64,000 nucleotides of DNA from positions 124,001 to 188,000 of the forward strand of contig JAWLAE010000002.1 in assembly GCA_041395625.1 (NCBI GenBank), given 5' to 3'. This DNA is from CADEED01 sp041395625. GTDB lineage: Bacteria > Pseudomonadota > Gammaproteobacteria > Steroidobacterales > Steroidobacteraceae. The position numbers and the translations under genes are program-made. This document shows positions 18,151 to 26,583 of this stretch, piece after piece (the stretch's first letter is position 1; each line of letters opens with the position of its first letter). The notes under the pieces are model-generated. The model was given only the letters and a program-made list of their open reading frames with translations. It did no database searches and was not told where the DNA came from.

Positions 18151-19758
18151 ATGCCAAATGCCAGCAACGTTTCCGCAGCCGCCGATCTCGCGCTACAGGG
18201 GTCTATCAGTCCCAGTGCAGCTGAGATTCTGACCCCCGCCGCGCGCCAGTTTCTGGCGCAGCTGATAGCGACTTTCGCGCCCCGTGTGGCCAGTTTGCGA
18301 GCGGCTCGTCAGGCGCGTCAGCGCGAGCTCGATGCCGGGGTGTTGCCGGACTTCCTGCCCGAGACCGAGAACATCCGCGCGAGCGAGTGGCGGACTGCCA
18401 CGGTGCCGGTCGATCTCAGTGATCGGCGCGTCGAAATCACCGGGCCGACCGATCGAAAAATGATCATCAATGCGTTGAATTCGGGCGCCAAGGTGTTCAT
18501 GGCGGACTGCGAGGACTCGCTCGCCCCCACCTGGTCGAACGTCATCGATGGCCAGCTGAATTTGCGTGATGCTGTGCGCCGTTCGATCAGCTTTACGAAC
18601 CCGGATGGCAAGGAATACCTACTCAATCCGCAGATCGCTACCTTGATCGTGCGACCGCGCGGCTGGCACCTCGACGAGAAGCATCTGACGCTGCGTGGTG
18701 AACCAGTTCCCGGGGCGCTGGTGGACTTCGGACTCTACCTGTTTCACAACCATGCCGAGCTCGCGCGGCGCGGGACCGGGCCTTACTTCTACCTACCCAA
18801 GTTGGAAAGCCATCTCGAGGCGCGGCTTTGGGCCGAGGTCTTCACCGCAGCCGAGCAAGCGCTGGGACTCGCGCACGGCAGCATCAAGTGTACGGTGTTG
18901 ATCGAAACGATCCTGGCAGCGTTCGAGATGGACGAAATTCTCTATGAGCTGCGGGACTACATCGTGGCACTCAACTGCGGTCGTTGGGACTACATATTCA
19001 GCTTCATCAAGAAATTCTCCCGTCGCCCGGACTTCATTCTGCCTGATCGGGCGCAGGTGACGATGACCACGCATTTTCTGCGGTCCTACTCGCTGCTTTG
19101 CATCAAGACTTGTCACCGACGCGGCGCGTTTGCGATGGGTGGTATGGCCGCGCAGATTCCGATCAAGCACGACCCGGTGGCCAACGAGGCCGCACTCGGC
19201 AAAGTGCGCGCGGACAAGGAGCGCGAGGCCGGCGACGGCCATGATGGCACCTGGGTGGCACATCCCGGCCTGGTGCCGATCGCCCGTGAGGTATTCGATC
19301 GACTGATGCCGGCACCAAATCAGGTGCAGCGGCAACGCGATGACGTCGAGGTCACTGCCGCGGACTTGCTGGCGATACCCAAGGGGACGATCACGGCCGC
19401 TGGCTTGCGCAACAACGTCAGTGTCGGCTTGCAGTACCTGGCGGCCTGGCTGTCGGGCAATGGCTGCGTGCCGATCAACGATCTGATGGAAGATGCGGCG
19501 ACCGCCGAGATTTCGCGCGCGCAGATCTGGCAGTGGATCAAACACCCGGGCGGGGTGCTCGACGACGGACGGCGTGTCACGGTCGAGTTGTTCCGTCAGA
19601 CGCTGCGCGAGGAACTTGCCTCGCTGCGTGAGTCGCTCGGCGCCGCAGCGTTCGCGGCAGGCAATTTTCCGCGTGCCGCCGAGTTGTTCGATGCAATCAC
19701 GACCGCGCCCGATTTCTCCGAATTCCTGACGCTTGCCGCTTATCGCGAGCTTGCCTGA
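18151..19758 (+). CDS. aceB: Malate synthase A
   Basis: Malate synthase condenses glyoxylate with acetyl-CoA to malate, the second step of the glyoxylate shunt. At 535 residues it matches the A isoform (E. coli 533). The conserved blocks are MADCEDSLAPTWSNV, IVRPRGWHLDEKH, KCTVLIETILAAFEMDEIL and CGRWDYIFSFIKKF. The start MPNASNVSAA follows agaagga about 20 nt upstream. It is divergent from the ScfR-like regulator, and aceA follows 24 bp later in the same orientation, so the two form the usual aceBA unit. No aceK (isocitrate dehydrogenase kinase/phosphatase) follows. Confidence 0.97.
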   Translation: MPNASNVSAAADLALQGSISPSAAEILTPAARQFLAQLIATFAPRVASLRAARQARQRELDAGVLPDFLPETENIRASEWRTATVPVDLSDRRVEITGPTDRKMIINALNSGAKVFMADCEDSLAPTWSNVIDGQLNLRDAVRRSISFTNPDGKEYLLNPQIATLIVRPRGWHLDEKHLTLRGEPVPGALVDFGLYLFHNHAELARRGTGPYFYLPKLESHLEARLWAEVFTAAEQALGLAHGSIKCTVLIETILAAFEMDEILYELRDYIVALNCGRWDYIFSFIKKFSRRPDFILPDRAQVTMTTHFLRSYSLLCIKTCHRRGAFAMGGMAAQIPIKHDPVANEAALGKVRADKEREAGDGHDGTWVAHPGLVPIAREVFDRLMPAPNQVQRQRDDVEVTAADLLAIPKGTITAAGLRNNVSVGLQYLAAWLSGNGCVPINDLMEDAATAEISRAQIWQWIKHPGGVLDDGRRVTVELFRQTLREELASLRESLGAAAFAAGNFPRAAELFDAITTAPDFSEFLTLAAYRELA

Positions 19759-19782
19759 CTGACTCAACCCGGAGCCACCGAC

Positions 19783-21069
19783 ATGCCTAACAAGACCGCC
19801 GCGGAACTCGAACTGGAATGGCAGACTGAGCCACGCTGGCGGGGCATAGAGCGGCGCTACTCGGCGGCGGATGTCGTGCGCTTGCGCGGTACGTTGCCAA
19901 TCGAACACTCGATCGCTCGGCATACCTCTGAGAAGCTATGGCGCTACCTGGCCGAGAAGCCGTTCGTCAATGCACTCGGGGCGCTGACTGGCAATCAAGC
20001 CATGCAGCAGGTCAAAGCCGGCCTCGATGCAATCTATCTCTCGGGATGGCAGGTGGCAGGTGACGCCAACTTGGCGGGTGAGATGTATCCAGATCAGTCA
20101 CTATATCCTGCGGACTCCGTCCCGGCGGTGGTACGGCGGATCAACAACACCTTGCAGCGTGCAGATGAGATCCATCACGCTGAGAGTGACGATTCGATCG
20201 ACTGGTTCAAGCCAATTGTCGCAGATGCCGAGGCCGGCTTCGGCGGCGTGCTCAATGCATTCGAGTTGATGAAGCAGATGATCGCGGCCGGCGCGGCCGG
20301 CGTACATTTCGAGGATCAGCTGTCATCGGCCAAGAAGTGCGGCCACATGGGCGGCAAGGTGCTCGTTCCAACCGAAGAGGCCATCAGCAAGCTGACCGCT
20401 GCGCGCCTGGCGGCGGATGTGTGCGGTGTACCGACCTTGCTGATCGCCAGAACAGACGCCGAGTCGGCGACGCTACTGACGGCCGACATCGATCCGCGCG
20501 ACCAGCCGTTCGTCAACCGCAAGGAGTTGCGAACTTCGGAGGGCTTCTTCCGCCTCAACAATGGTCTGCCGCTCGCGATCGAGCGAGGTCTTGCTTACGC
20601 GCCGTATGCCGACCTCATCTGGTGTGAGACGGGGCATCCTGATCTGGCCGAGGCCAGGCAGTTCGCCGAAGGTATCCACGCCAAGTTCCCGGGCAAAATG
20701 CTCGCTTACAACTGCTCTCCCAGCTTCAATTGGAAGAAGAAGCTCGACGACGCCACGATCGCCAAGTTCCAGCGTGAGCTCGGTGCGATGGGTTACAAGT
20801 TCCAGTTCATCACGCTGGCTGGTTTTCACGCGCTCAATTTTTCGATGTTCGAGCTGGCACGTGGCTACAAGGCAAGTCAGATGTCCGCCTATGTTCGCTT
20901 GCAGGAGGCGGAGTTCGCCGCGGAGTCCTTGGGCTACACCGCGACCAAGCATCAGCGGGAAGTCGGCGCCGGCTACTTCGACGAGGTAACGCAGGCCGTG
21001 ACGGGTGGCCAATCGTCGGTGACGGCGATGAAGGGCTCGACCGAGGAACAGCAGTTCAAGCGGGCTTGA
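19783..21069 (+). CDS. aceA: Isocitrate lyase
   Basis: Isocitrate lyase splits isocitrate into succinate and glyoxylate, the committed step of the glyoxylate shunt during growth on acetate or fatty acids. It has 428 residues (E. coli 434). The active-site signature SAKKCGHMGGKVLVP carries the catalytic cysteine, and the metal-binding VADAEAGFGG and SFNWKKKL segments are present. A ribosome binding site (ccggagcc) precedes the ATG. It lies 24 bp downstream of aceB and about 105 bp upstream of icd, which competes for the same substrate. A fadJ-type beta-oxidation gene elsewhere in the window would feed acetyl-CoA to this pathway. Confidence 0.97.
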   Translation: MPNKTAAELELEWQTEPRWRGIERRYSAADVVRLRGTLPIEHSIARHTSEKLWRYLAEKPFVNALGALTGNQAMQQVKAGLDAIYLSGWQVAGDANLAGEMYPDQSLYPADSVPAVVRRINNTLQRADEIHHAESDDSIDWFKPIVADAEAGFGGVLNAFELMKQMIAAGAAGVHFEDQLSSAKKCGHMGGKVLVPTEEAISKLTAARLAADVCGVPTLLIARTDAESATLLTADIDPRDQPFVNRKELRTSEGFFRLNNGLPLAIERGLAYAPYADLIWCETGHPDLAEARQFAEGIHAKFPGKMLAYNCSPSFNWKKKLDDATIAKFQRELGAMGYKFQFITLAGFHALNFSMFELARGYKASQMSAYVRLQEAEFAAESLGYTATKHQREVGAGYFDEVTQAVTGGQSSVTAMKGSTEEQQFKRA

Positions 21070-21174
21070 ACGGCCGCCTGCGCAGCCGGGGATGCCGATC
21101 ACAGGTTCCCCGAGCGCGTACAGGGTAAACTGCGCGCCCATCCGCGGCTTGTTTGCCGCTTGCGCAGGTCGAGT

Positions 21175-22503
21175 ATGAAGTACGAACGGATCGCGGTGCC
21201 GCCCGGCGGCCAGAAAATCATCATCAATCCGGATGCCACGCTGCAGGTGCCCGACAAGCCCTACGTGGCCTACATCGAGGGCGACGGTATCGGCATCGAT
21301 GTCACGCCAGTGATGTTGAAGGTGGTCGATACAGCGGTTGCCAAGGCTTACGGTGGGCGCCGCCAGATCATCTGGACCGAGATCTTCGCCGGTGAAAAAG
21401 CGAACAGCCTGTATGGCTCCTGGTTCCCGGACGAAACCCTGCATGCACTGCGGGATTTCGTGGTTTCCATCAAAGGGCCGCTGACGACACCAATCGGAGG
21501 CGGCATTCGCTCGCTCAACGTCGCGATGCGCCAGCAACTGGATTTGTATGCCTGCGTGCGGCCCATCCGTTACTTCCCCGGTGTGTCGTCGCCGATGGCC
21601 GACGCGAGCCTGACCGACATGGTTGTGTTCCGCGAAAACACCGAGGACATCTACGCGGGCATCGAGTACGCCACCGGCTCGCAGGAAGTGCAGAAGCTGA
21701 TCAATTTCCTGCAGAAGGAACTGGGTGCGACTGGCATTCGTTTTCCAGCCAGCTCCGGCATCGGCATCAAGCCAGTCTCGAAAGAGGGCAGTCAGCGATT
21801 GGTGCGCAAAGCCATCAAGTACGCGATCGACAACGATCGCGTCTCGGTGACACTGGTGCACAAGGGCAACATCATGAAATTCACGGAAGGTGCCTTCCGC
21901 AATTGGGGCTACCAACTGGCCCAGGACGAGTTCGGCGCCAAGGAGGTGGGCGGTGGTCCATGGCTCAGCTTCAAGAACCCGATCACCGGCACGGATATCG
22001 TGGTGAAGGACGTTATTGCCGACAACTTCCTGCAACAGGTGTTGTTGCGACCGGAAGAGTACGACGTGATCGCCACGCTGAATCTCAACGGCGACTATAT
22101 TTCGGACGCGCTTGCTGCGCAGGTCGGCGGTATCGGGATCGCGCCGGGCGGCAACATTGGCGAAGGTGTGGCAGTGTTCGAGGCCACGCACGGTACGGCG
22201 CCAGGCTTCGCGGGTAAGAATCGCGTCAACCCCGGCTCGCTGATTCTCTCGGCGGAGATGATGCTGCGTTACATGGGCTGGAGTGAAGCTGCCGATCTGA
22301 TCATCAAGGGAGTTGCCAATACGATTGCGGCGAAAGAGCTGACGTATGATCTGGCGCGATTGCGTGAGGCGATTCGTGCGCCAAAGCGCGAGCTGGCCGG
22401 ACGGAAAAACGTCGAGGAGGACATCCAACGTCTGATTCCCGGCGCCAAGCTGATGACCTGTTCCGGATTCGGCGAGGCGGTCATCCGGCACATGCCAGGT
22501 TGA
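21175..22503 (+). CDS. icd: Isocitrate dehydrogenase (E. coli Icd type)
   Basis: Icd oxidatively decarboxylates isocitrate to 2-oxoglutarate. The product has 442 residues, and its numbering matches E. coli Icd exactly over the regions checked. Ser113, the AceK phosphorylation site, is conserved in GGGIRSLNVAMRQ. The 2'-phosphate contacts are mixed: Tyr391 and Arg395 are present (TYDLARL), but Lys344 and Tyr345 are replaced by Gly and Phe (TAPGFAGKNRV). NADP preference is therefore likely but not certain. The start MKYERIAVPPGG is preferred over one 15 nt upstream. It lies about 105 bp after aceA; a weak -10-like TAAACT at 21126 suggests it may have its own promoter. Confidence 0.96.
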   Translation: MKYERIAVPPGGQKIIINPDATLQVPDKPYVAYIEGDGIGIDVTPVMLKVVDTAVAKAYGGRRQIIWTEIFAGEKANSLYGSWFPDETLHALRDFVVSIKGPLTTPIGGGIRSLNVAMRQQLDLYACVRPIRYFPGVSSPMADASLTDMVVFRENTEDIYAGIEYATGSQEVQKLINFLQKELGATGIRFPASSGIGIKPVSKEGSQRLVRKAIKYAIDNDRVSVTLVHKGNIMKFTEGAFRNWGYQLAQDEFGAKEVGGGPWLSFKNPITGTDIVVKDVIADNFLQQVLLRPEEYDVIATLNLNGDYISDALAAQVGGIGIAPGGNIGEGVAVFEATHGTAPGFAGKNRVNPGSLILSAEMMLRYMGWSEAADLIIKGVANTIAAKELTYDLARLREAIRAPKRELAGRKNVEEDIQRLIPGAKLMTCSGFGEAVIRHMPG

Positions 22504-22531
22504 GCGGGGTTGCCATCGACGCAAGCGCGCC

Positions 22532-23233
22532 ATGAGTAAGCCGGCAGCTCCACGGTCGTCTGCGCCTCGCGCTGCAGCCGAGCAAGGTAGTGCCTTCGAT
22601 CCAGGTTGCACGCGCTGCCCACGGCTGGCCGATTTCCTGCGTGCCAACCGGGTGAAGCTGCCTGCCTATCACAACGCCCCGGTACCACCGTTTGGGGTGG
22701 CAAGACCCCGGTTGCTAATCGTCGGTCTGGCGCCAGGGTTGCATGGCGCGAATCAGACGGGGCGGCCGTTTACCGGCGATTTTGCTGGGTTGTTACTGTA
22801 CGAAACCCTGTTTGAGCTGGGCTTGGCGACCCGTGCCACGTCCGCTGCCGCCGATGACGGCCTCGAGTTGTTCGGCACGCGGATCACCAACACAGTCAAG
22901 TGCGTGCCGCCGCAGAACAAGCCGTTGCCGGCCGAGATCCGCAGCTGCAACCGGTACCTCGCGACCGAGCTGCGCCAACTGACCAGCGTGCGTGCAATTC
23001 TGGCGCTCGGTCGGGTTGCGCACGACGGCGTGCTGTTAGCACTCGGTCGGCCGCGCTCCAGCGCCTTGTTCGGACATGCGCGCGTACATGAGCTCGGCAA
23101 CGGCCAGACGCTGATCGATTCCTATCACTGCAGCCGCTACAACACGCAGACACGACGCTTGACGCCGGACATGTTTCGCGACGTACTGCGACATGCCGCA
23201 CTGCATGCCGGCTTGCGGGTTAGCGGGCCGTGA
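22532..23233 (+). CDS. Family 5 uracil-DNA glycosylase (UDGb type, 4Fe-4S)
   Basis: This is a base-excision repair glycosylase that removes uracil and other deaminated bases from DNA. The four cluster cysteines are visible: Cys26 and Cys29 (CTRC), Cys124 and Cys139. The active-site loop GLAPGLHGANQTGRPFTGD (about residues 65-83) with alanine after GL is typical of family 5 rather than family 4, which has GEAPG. The C-terminal HCSRYNTQTRR fits the second catalytic motif. It has 233 residues. It follows icd by 28 bp and overlaps uvrC by 4 bp (GTGA), so two DNA repair genes are translationally coupled. Confidence 0.9.
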   Translation: MSKPAAPRSSAPRAAAEQGSAFDPGCTRCPRLADFLRANRVKLPAYHNAPVPPFGVARPRLLIVGLAPGLHGANQTGRPFTGDFAGLLLYETLFELGLATRATSAAADDGLELFGTRITNTVKCVPPQNKPLPAEIRSCNRYLATELRQLTSVRAILALGRVAHDGVLLALGRPRSSALFGHARVHELGNGQTLIDSYHCSRYNTQTRRLTPDMFRDVLRHAALHAGLRVSGP

Positions 23234-25068
23234 AGCCTGCAGTGCAGTCGCCACCCAGGTTCGACGCCCGCGAGTTCGTCGCCAATGCGCCCCGCAGACC
23301 TGGCGTCTACCGGATGTATGGCGCAGGTGGCGAGCTGTTGTACGTGGGCAAGGCTCGCAACCTGCGCGACCGACTTGGCAGTTACTTTGTCGCGAGCAAT
23401 GTCAATCCGAAGGTGCAGCTCCTCGTCGGACGCATCGCGCATATCGAAGTAACCGTCACGAGTTCCGAGACGGAGGCGCTGCTGCTCGAGTACAACCTCA
23501 TCAAGGAGCACAAGCCGCCGTTCAACGTGGTGCTGCGCGACGACAAGAGTTTTCCCTATATTCATCTGGCAACCGCGCACGACTATCCGCGACTGGTCTA
23601 TTACCGCGGCTCCCGCCAGCAGCCTGGCCGCTACTTTGGACCGTTCCCGGATCCTGGTGCGGTACGTGAGACCTTGCACCATCTGCAGAAGGTGTTCGGC
23701 ATCCGCAATTGCCGCGACAGTTTTTTCGCCAATCGCAGTCGGCCGTGTCTGCAACATCAGATTGGTCGCTGCACAGCACCCTGCGTTGATCTGATATCCC
23801 AGGCGGACTATGCGGCCAACGTCGCAGCCGCGGTCAAAGTGCTGGAAGGCCGCGACTCCGAGGTCAATGCAGAGCTGGCTCGCCGCATGACTGAGGCCGC
23901 GGCGCAGCTGCAGTTCGAGCAAGCTGCCCAGCTGCGCGATCAGCTGGCGGCGCTGAAACTCGTGCAGGCGCAGCAGGTCGTGGCGGCGGAAGGCGATCGG
24001 GACGTCGACGTGGTGGCGATCGTCGGCGAACCCGGCGACTACGCGGTGACGGTGATGCTGGTGCGCGGCGGTCGTAGTCTGGGTGCCACAGGCTACTTCC
24101 CCAAGGGATCGCTCGCGGATCCAGACGAAGCACTCGCCTCGTTTCTTATGCAGTTCTACGCCGAGCAGGAGCCCGCACCCGAGATCCTGCTCAATATCGA
24201 GCTACCGGGTGGCGCGGCGCTCGGCGAAGCATTGGCGCAGCGTGCAGAGCGGGCTGTCTCGGTACGGCGACCCAGTCGCGGTCTGCCACTCAAGTGGGTC
24301 GAGATGGTGCGCGAAAACGCCGAGCATGCGCTCAGAATGCGGCGCGCGCGCCGTCAGAGTCTCGATGCCATGTTCGACGAGCTCACCGCGCTGTTGGATC
24401 TACCCGAGCCGCCGCGGCGCATCGAGTGTTTCGACATCAGCCACACGGGCGGCGAGGGTACGATCGCATCCTGCGTCGTGTTCGGGCCAGAAGGCCCGCT
24501 GAAGAAGGACTATCGGCGCTTCAATATCGAAGGCGTAGCTCCCGGTGACGACTATGCGGCGCTGGCCCAGGCACTACAGCGTCGCTATGCGCGCATCCAA
24601 TCGGGCGAGATTCCGGCTCCCGATGTGCTGTTCATCGACGGTGGCAAGGGTCAGATCAGCGAGGTGCATGCAGTGCTCGCCGCGCTGGGATGCGGGGCGC
24701 AGTTGTTAGTGGGGGTAGCCAAAGGCGCGGACCGCAAGCCGGGGCAGGAGCGACTGCACGTGTTCGGTCGCGAGCAGCCGCTGATTCCCGGGCCCGAGTC
24801 GGCGGCCCTCAGGCTGGTGCAGCGCTTGCGCGACGAAGCGCACCGCTTTGCGGTCACCGGGCATCGGCGCAAGCGGGCTCGTCGCCACAATGAGTCGATA
24901 CTCGAAACGGTGCCGGGGATGGGCCCCGCCAAGCGACGTGCCCTACTGACCCACTTCGGCGGTCTCCAGGGTGTGTTGCGCGCGGGCGTAGCAGACTTCG
25001 AGCGGGTGCCGGGTATCGGTGCAAGTTTGGCGCGGACGCTGTACGATCACCTGCATCCCGGTGCGTGA
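23230..25068 (+). CDS. uvrC: Excinuclease ABC subunit C
   Basis: UvrC makes both incisions in UvrABC nucleotide excision repair. The 612 residues contain a GIY-YIG nuclease domain at about 15-95 (GVYRMYGAGGELLYVGKARNLRDRL), a cysteine-bearing segment, a UVR domain that binds UvrB (LQFEQAAQLRDQLAAL, about 220-236), an RNase H-like endonuclease region (FDISHTGGEGTIAS, DVLFIDGGKGQI) and a C-terminal double helix-hairpin-helix (VPGMGPAKRRALLTHFGG, VPGIGASLARTLYDHL). The GTG start overlaps the glycosylase stop, and pgsA follows with a 1-bp overlap. uvrC-pgsA is a conserved gammaproteobacterial pair. Confidence 0.97.
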   Translation: MKPAVQSPPRFDAREFVANAPRRPGVYRMYGAGGELLYVGKARNLRDRLGSYFVASNVNPKVQLLVGRIAHIEVTVTSSETEALLLEYNLIKEHKPPFNVVLRDDKSFPYIHLATAHDYPRLVYYRGSRQQPGRYFGPFPDPGAVRETLHHLQKVFGIRNCRDSFFANRSRPCLQHQIGRCTAPCVDLISQADYAANVAAAVKVLEGRDSEVNAELARRMTEAAAQLQFEQAAQLRDQLAALKLVQAQQVVAAEGDRDVDVVAIVGEPGDYAVTVMLVRGGRSLGATGYFPKGSLADPDEALASFLMQFYAEQEPAPEILLNIELPGGAALGEALAQRAERAVSVRRPSRGLPLKWVEMVRENAEHALRMRRARRQSLDAMFDELTALLDLPEPPRRIECFDISHTGGEGTIASCVVFGPEGPLKKDYRRFNIEGVAPGDDYAALAQALQRRYARIQSGEIPAPDVLFIDGGKGQISEVHAVLAALGCGAQLLVGVAKGADRKPGQERLHVFGREQPLIPGPESAALRLVQRLRDEAHRFAVTGHRRKRARRHNESILETVPGMGPAKRRALLTHFGGLQGVLRAGVADFERVPGIGASLARTLYDHLHPGA

Positions 25069-25628
25069 TGGTCTGGAATCTACCTAACACTTTAACCTGG
25101 CTGCGGATCTTCGCGATCCCGCTGCTGGTCGTGCTGTTCTATCTGCCCTATCACTGGGCGAGTCCTGCAGCGGGTCTGTTGTTCGCCGCGGCGGCGATCA
25201 CCGATACGCTCGATGGGTATCTGGCGCGCCGACTCGGTCAGACGTCGCGGCTGGGTGCGTTTCTCGATCCCGTGGCAGACAAACTGATCGTCGCCGTGGC
25301 GCTGGTGTTGATCGTCGCCAAGGACCCGCGGGCGCCAGTCGTGCTGATCGCGATCGTGGTCATCGGCCGTGAGATCGCGATCTCCGCGTTGCGCGAGTGG
25401 ATGGCCGTGATCGGCCAACGCACCAAAGTAGCGGTTTCCAAGCTCGGCAAGTACAAAACGATCCTGCAGATGGTCGGCCTCGCCATGATGCTGTATCGCT
25501 GGGATCTGTTCTTCCTGCCGATCTACCAACTAGGCTTCTGGCTGAGTGCGATCGCGGCGGCGTTGACTCTTTTCACGATGATCGCCTACCTGCGCGCAGC
25601 CTGGCCCGACCTGCGAGGACGCAGTTGA
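25068..25628 (+). CDS. pgsA: CDP-diacylglycerol--glycerol-3-phosphate 3-phosphatidyltransferase
   Basis: PgsA makes phosphatidylglycerol phosphate, the first step to phosphatidylglycerol and cardiolipin, in the inner membrane. At 186 residues it has the family length. The CDP-alcohol phosphotransferase signature reads DTLDGYLARRLGQTSRLGAFLDPVADK. Several hydrophobic segments span the protein. The start could be GTG at 25065 or ATG at 25068; the ATG gives a TGATG overlap with uvrC. It overlaps the next gene by one base in the same manner, so uvrC, pgsA and the LOG gene are coupled. Confidence 0.96.
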   Translation: MVWNLPNTLTWLRIFAIPLLVVLFYLPYHWASPAAGLLFAAAAITDTLDGYLARRLGQTSRLGAFLDPVADKLIVAVALVLIVAKDPRAPVVLIAIVVIGREIAISALREWMAVIGQRTKVAVSKLGKYKTILQMVGLAMMLYRWDLFFLPIYQLGFWLSAIAAALTLFTMIAYLRAAWPDLRGRS

Positions 25629-26173
25629 TGCCGCTACGCGCGGTCTGCGTGTTCTGTGGTTCGCACAGCGGCATCCGGCCCGGGTTTGCGCTAGCGGCCC
25701 GACAGCTGGGTGCGATGCTGGCGGGCGCTGATGTGACGCTGATATTCGGTGGCGGTCGGGTGGGGCTCATGGGTGCGGTCGCGGACGGCTGCCTGCAGGC
25801 TGGCGGCCGGGCGATCGGTGTGATTCCTCGCGCCTTGCTCGAGCGCGAGTTGGGTCACACCGGGCTCACGCAGTTGCACGTCGTGGACTCCATGCACGCC
25901 CGCAAAGCCAGGATGGTGGAACTTGCGCAGGGCTTTCTGGCACTGCCGGGTGGCATGGGCACCTTCGATGAGCTGTTCGAGGCACTGACCTGGGCGCAAT
26001 TGGGCATACACGCCAATCCGATCGCCGTGATCAATATTGAGCACTATTTCGACCCGTTGCTCGCGCTGGTGGACCAAGCCCGGCAGGCTGGATTCGTCGA
26101 TGAACGGTCGCGTGCGCTGCTGCGGTCCTGTTCGACGGTCGACGCGGCCCTCGACGTTCTGTGGCCGGATTGA
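25628..26173 (+). CDS. LOG family protein (cytokinin riboside 5'-monophosphate phosphoribohydrolase type)
   Basis: This is a Rossmann-like protein of the LOG/TIGR00730 family. Plant and some bacterial members release free base from nucleoside 5'-monophosphates. It has 181 residues. The diagnostic motif PGGMGTFDELFEALTWAQLG is present, as are VFCGS and FGGGRVGLMGAVADG near the N-terminus. It begins with a TGATG overlap with pgsA and is the last protein gene before the tRNA cluster. Its physiological substrate in bacteria of this kind is not known. Confidence 0.92.
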   Translation: MPLRAVCVFCGSHSGIRPGFALAARQLGAMLAGADVTLIFGGGRVGLMGAVADGCLQAGGRAIGVIPRALLERELGHTGLTQLHVVDSMHARKARMVELAQGFLALPGGMGTFDELFEALTWAQLGIHANPIAVINIEHYFDPLLALVDQARQAGFVDERSRALLRSCSTVDAALDVLWPD

Positions 26174-26182
26174 GCGGTTTCC

Positions 26183-26210
26183 TTGACTTGGGCTTACGTC
26201 CCCCTACAAT
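26183..26210 (+). promoter_or_regulatory. Sigma-70 promoter of the tRNA-Gly-Cys-Leu cluster
   Basis: TTGACT (26183-26188) and TACAAT (26205-26210) are separated by 16 bp. Each matches consensus at five of six positions. A GC-rich discriminator (tgcggccctc) follows, as expected of stringently controlled stable RNA promoters. Transcription would start near 26217, about 56 nt before tRNA-Gly, and could continue into the ccm operon. Confidence 0.78.
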
Positions 26211-26272
26211 TGCGGCCCTCTCGATCGTCGGCACTCTGGGGTACCAGCGGGTCGGCGCAGGTTTCTTGTGAT

Positions 26273-26348
<76 letters not shown>

Positions 26349-26400
26349 TTTTCCTTCCGCGCCTCGTGCATAATCGGCACGTGTACCGACGTGTGTAAGG

Positions 26401-26474
26401 GGCTAGGTGGCAGAGTGGTCATGCAGCGGCCTGCAAAGCCGTGGACGCCGGTTCGATTCCGACCCTAGCCTCCA
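26401..26474 (+). tRNA. tRNA-Cys (GCA)
   Basis: A 74-nt tRNA with acceptor stem GGCTAGG/CCTAGCC and encoded TCCA. The anticodon stem CGGC/GCCG closes the loop CTGCAAA with anticodon GCA, which specifies cysteine. It lies 52 bp after tRNA-Gly and is probably processed from the same transcript. Confidence 0.97.
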
Positions 26475-26496
26475 TTTCTCCGTTGATTCGGCGCGC

Positions 26497-26583
26497 GCCC
26501 CGGTGGCGGAATCGGTAGACGCAACGGACTTAAAATCCGTTGTCCGAAAGGGCGTGCCGGTTCGAGTCCGGCCCGGGGCACCA
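26497..26583 (+). tRNA. tRNA-Leu (TAA), overlapping the ccmA start codon
   Basis: An 87-nt class II tRNA with acceptor stem GCCCCGG/CCGGGGC, a long variable arm and encoded ACCA. The anticodon stem ACGGA/TCCGT closes the loop CTTAAAA; the anticodon TAA reads leucine UUA and UUG. Its final A (26583) is also the A of the ccmA ATG, so maturation of this tRNA removes all upstream sequence from the ccmA message. Confidence 0.97.

Noticed and set aside
21103..21131. TAAACT as an icd promoter
   Set aside because: Four of six matches at best and no -35 box; too weak to list as a feature.
20473..22647. 724-codon open frame on the minus strand across aceA and icd
   Set aside because: It is antisense to two clear enzymes, has no domain motifs and no ribosome binding site, and comes from codon bias in GC-rich DNA.
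26349..26400. CATAAT between tRNA-Gly and tRNA-Cys as a second tRNA promoter
   Set aside because: No -35 box at a usable distance; the strong upstream promoter explains the whole cluster.
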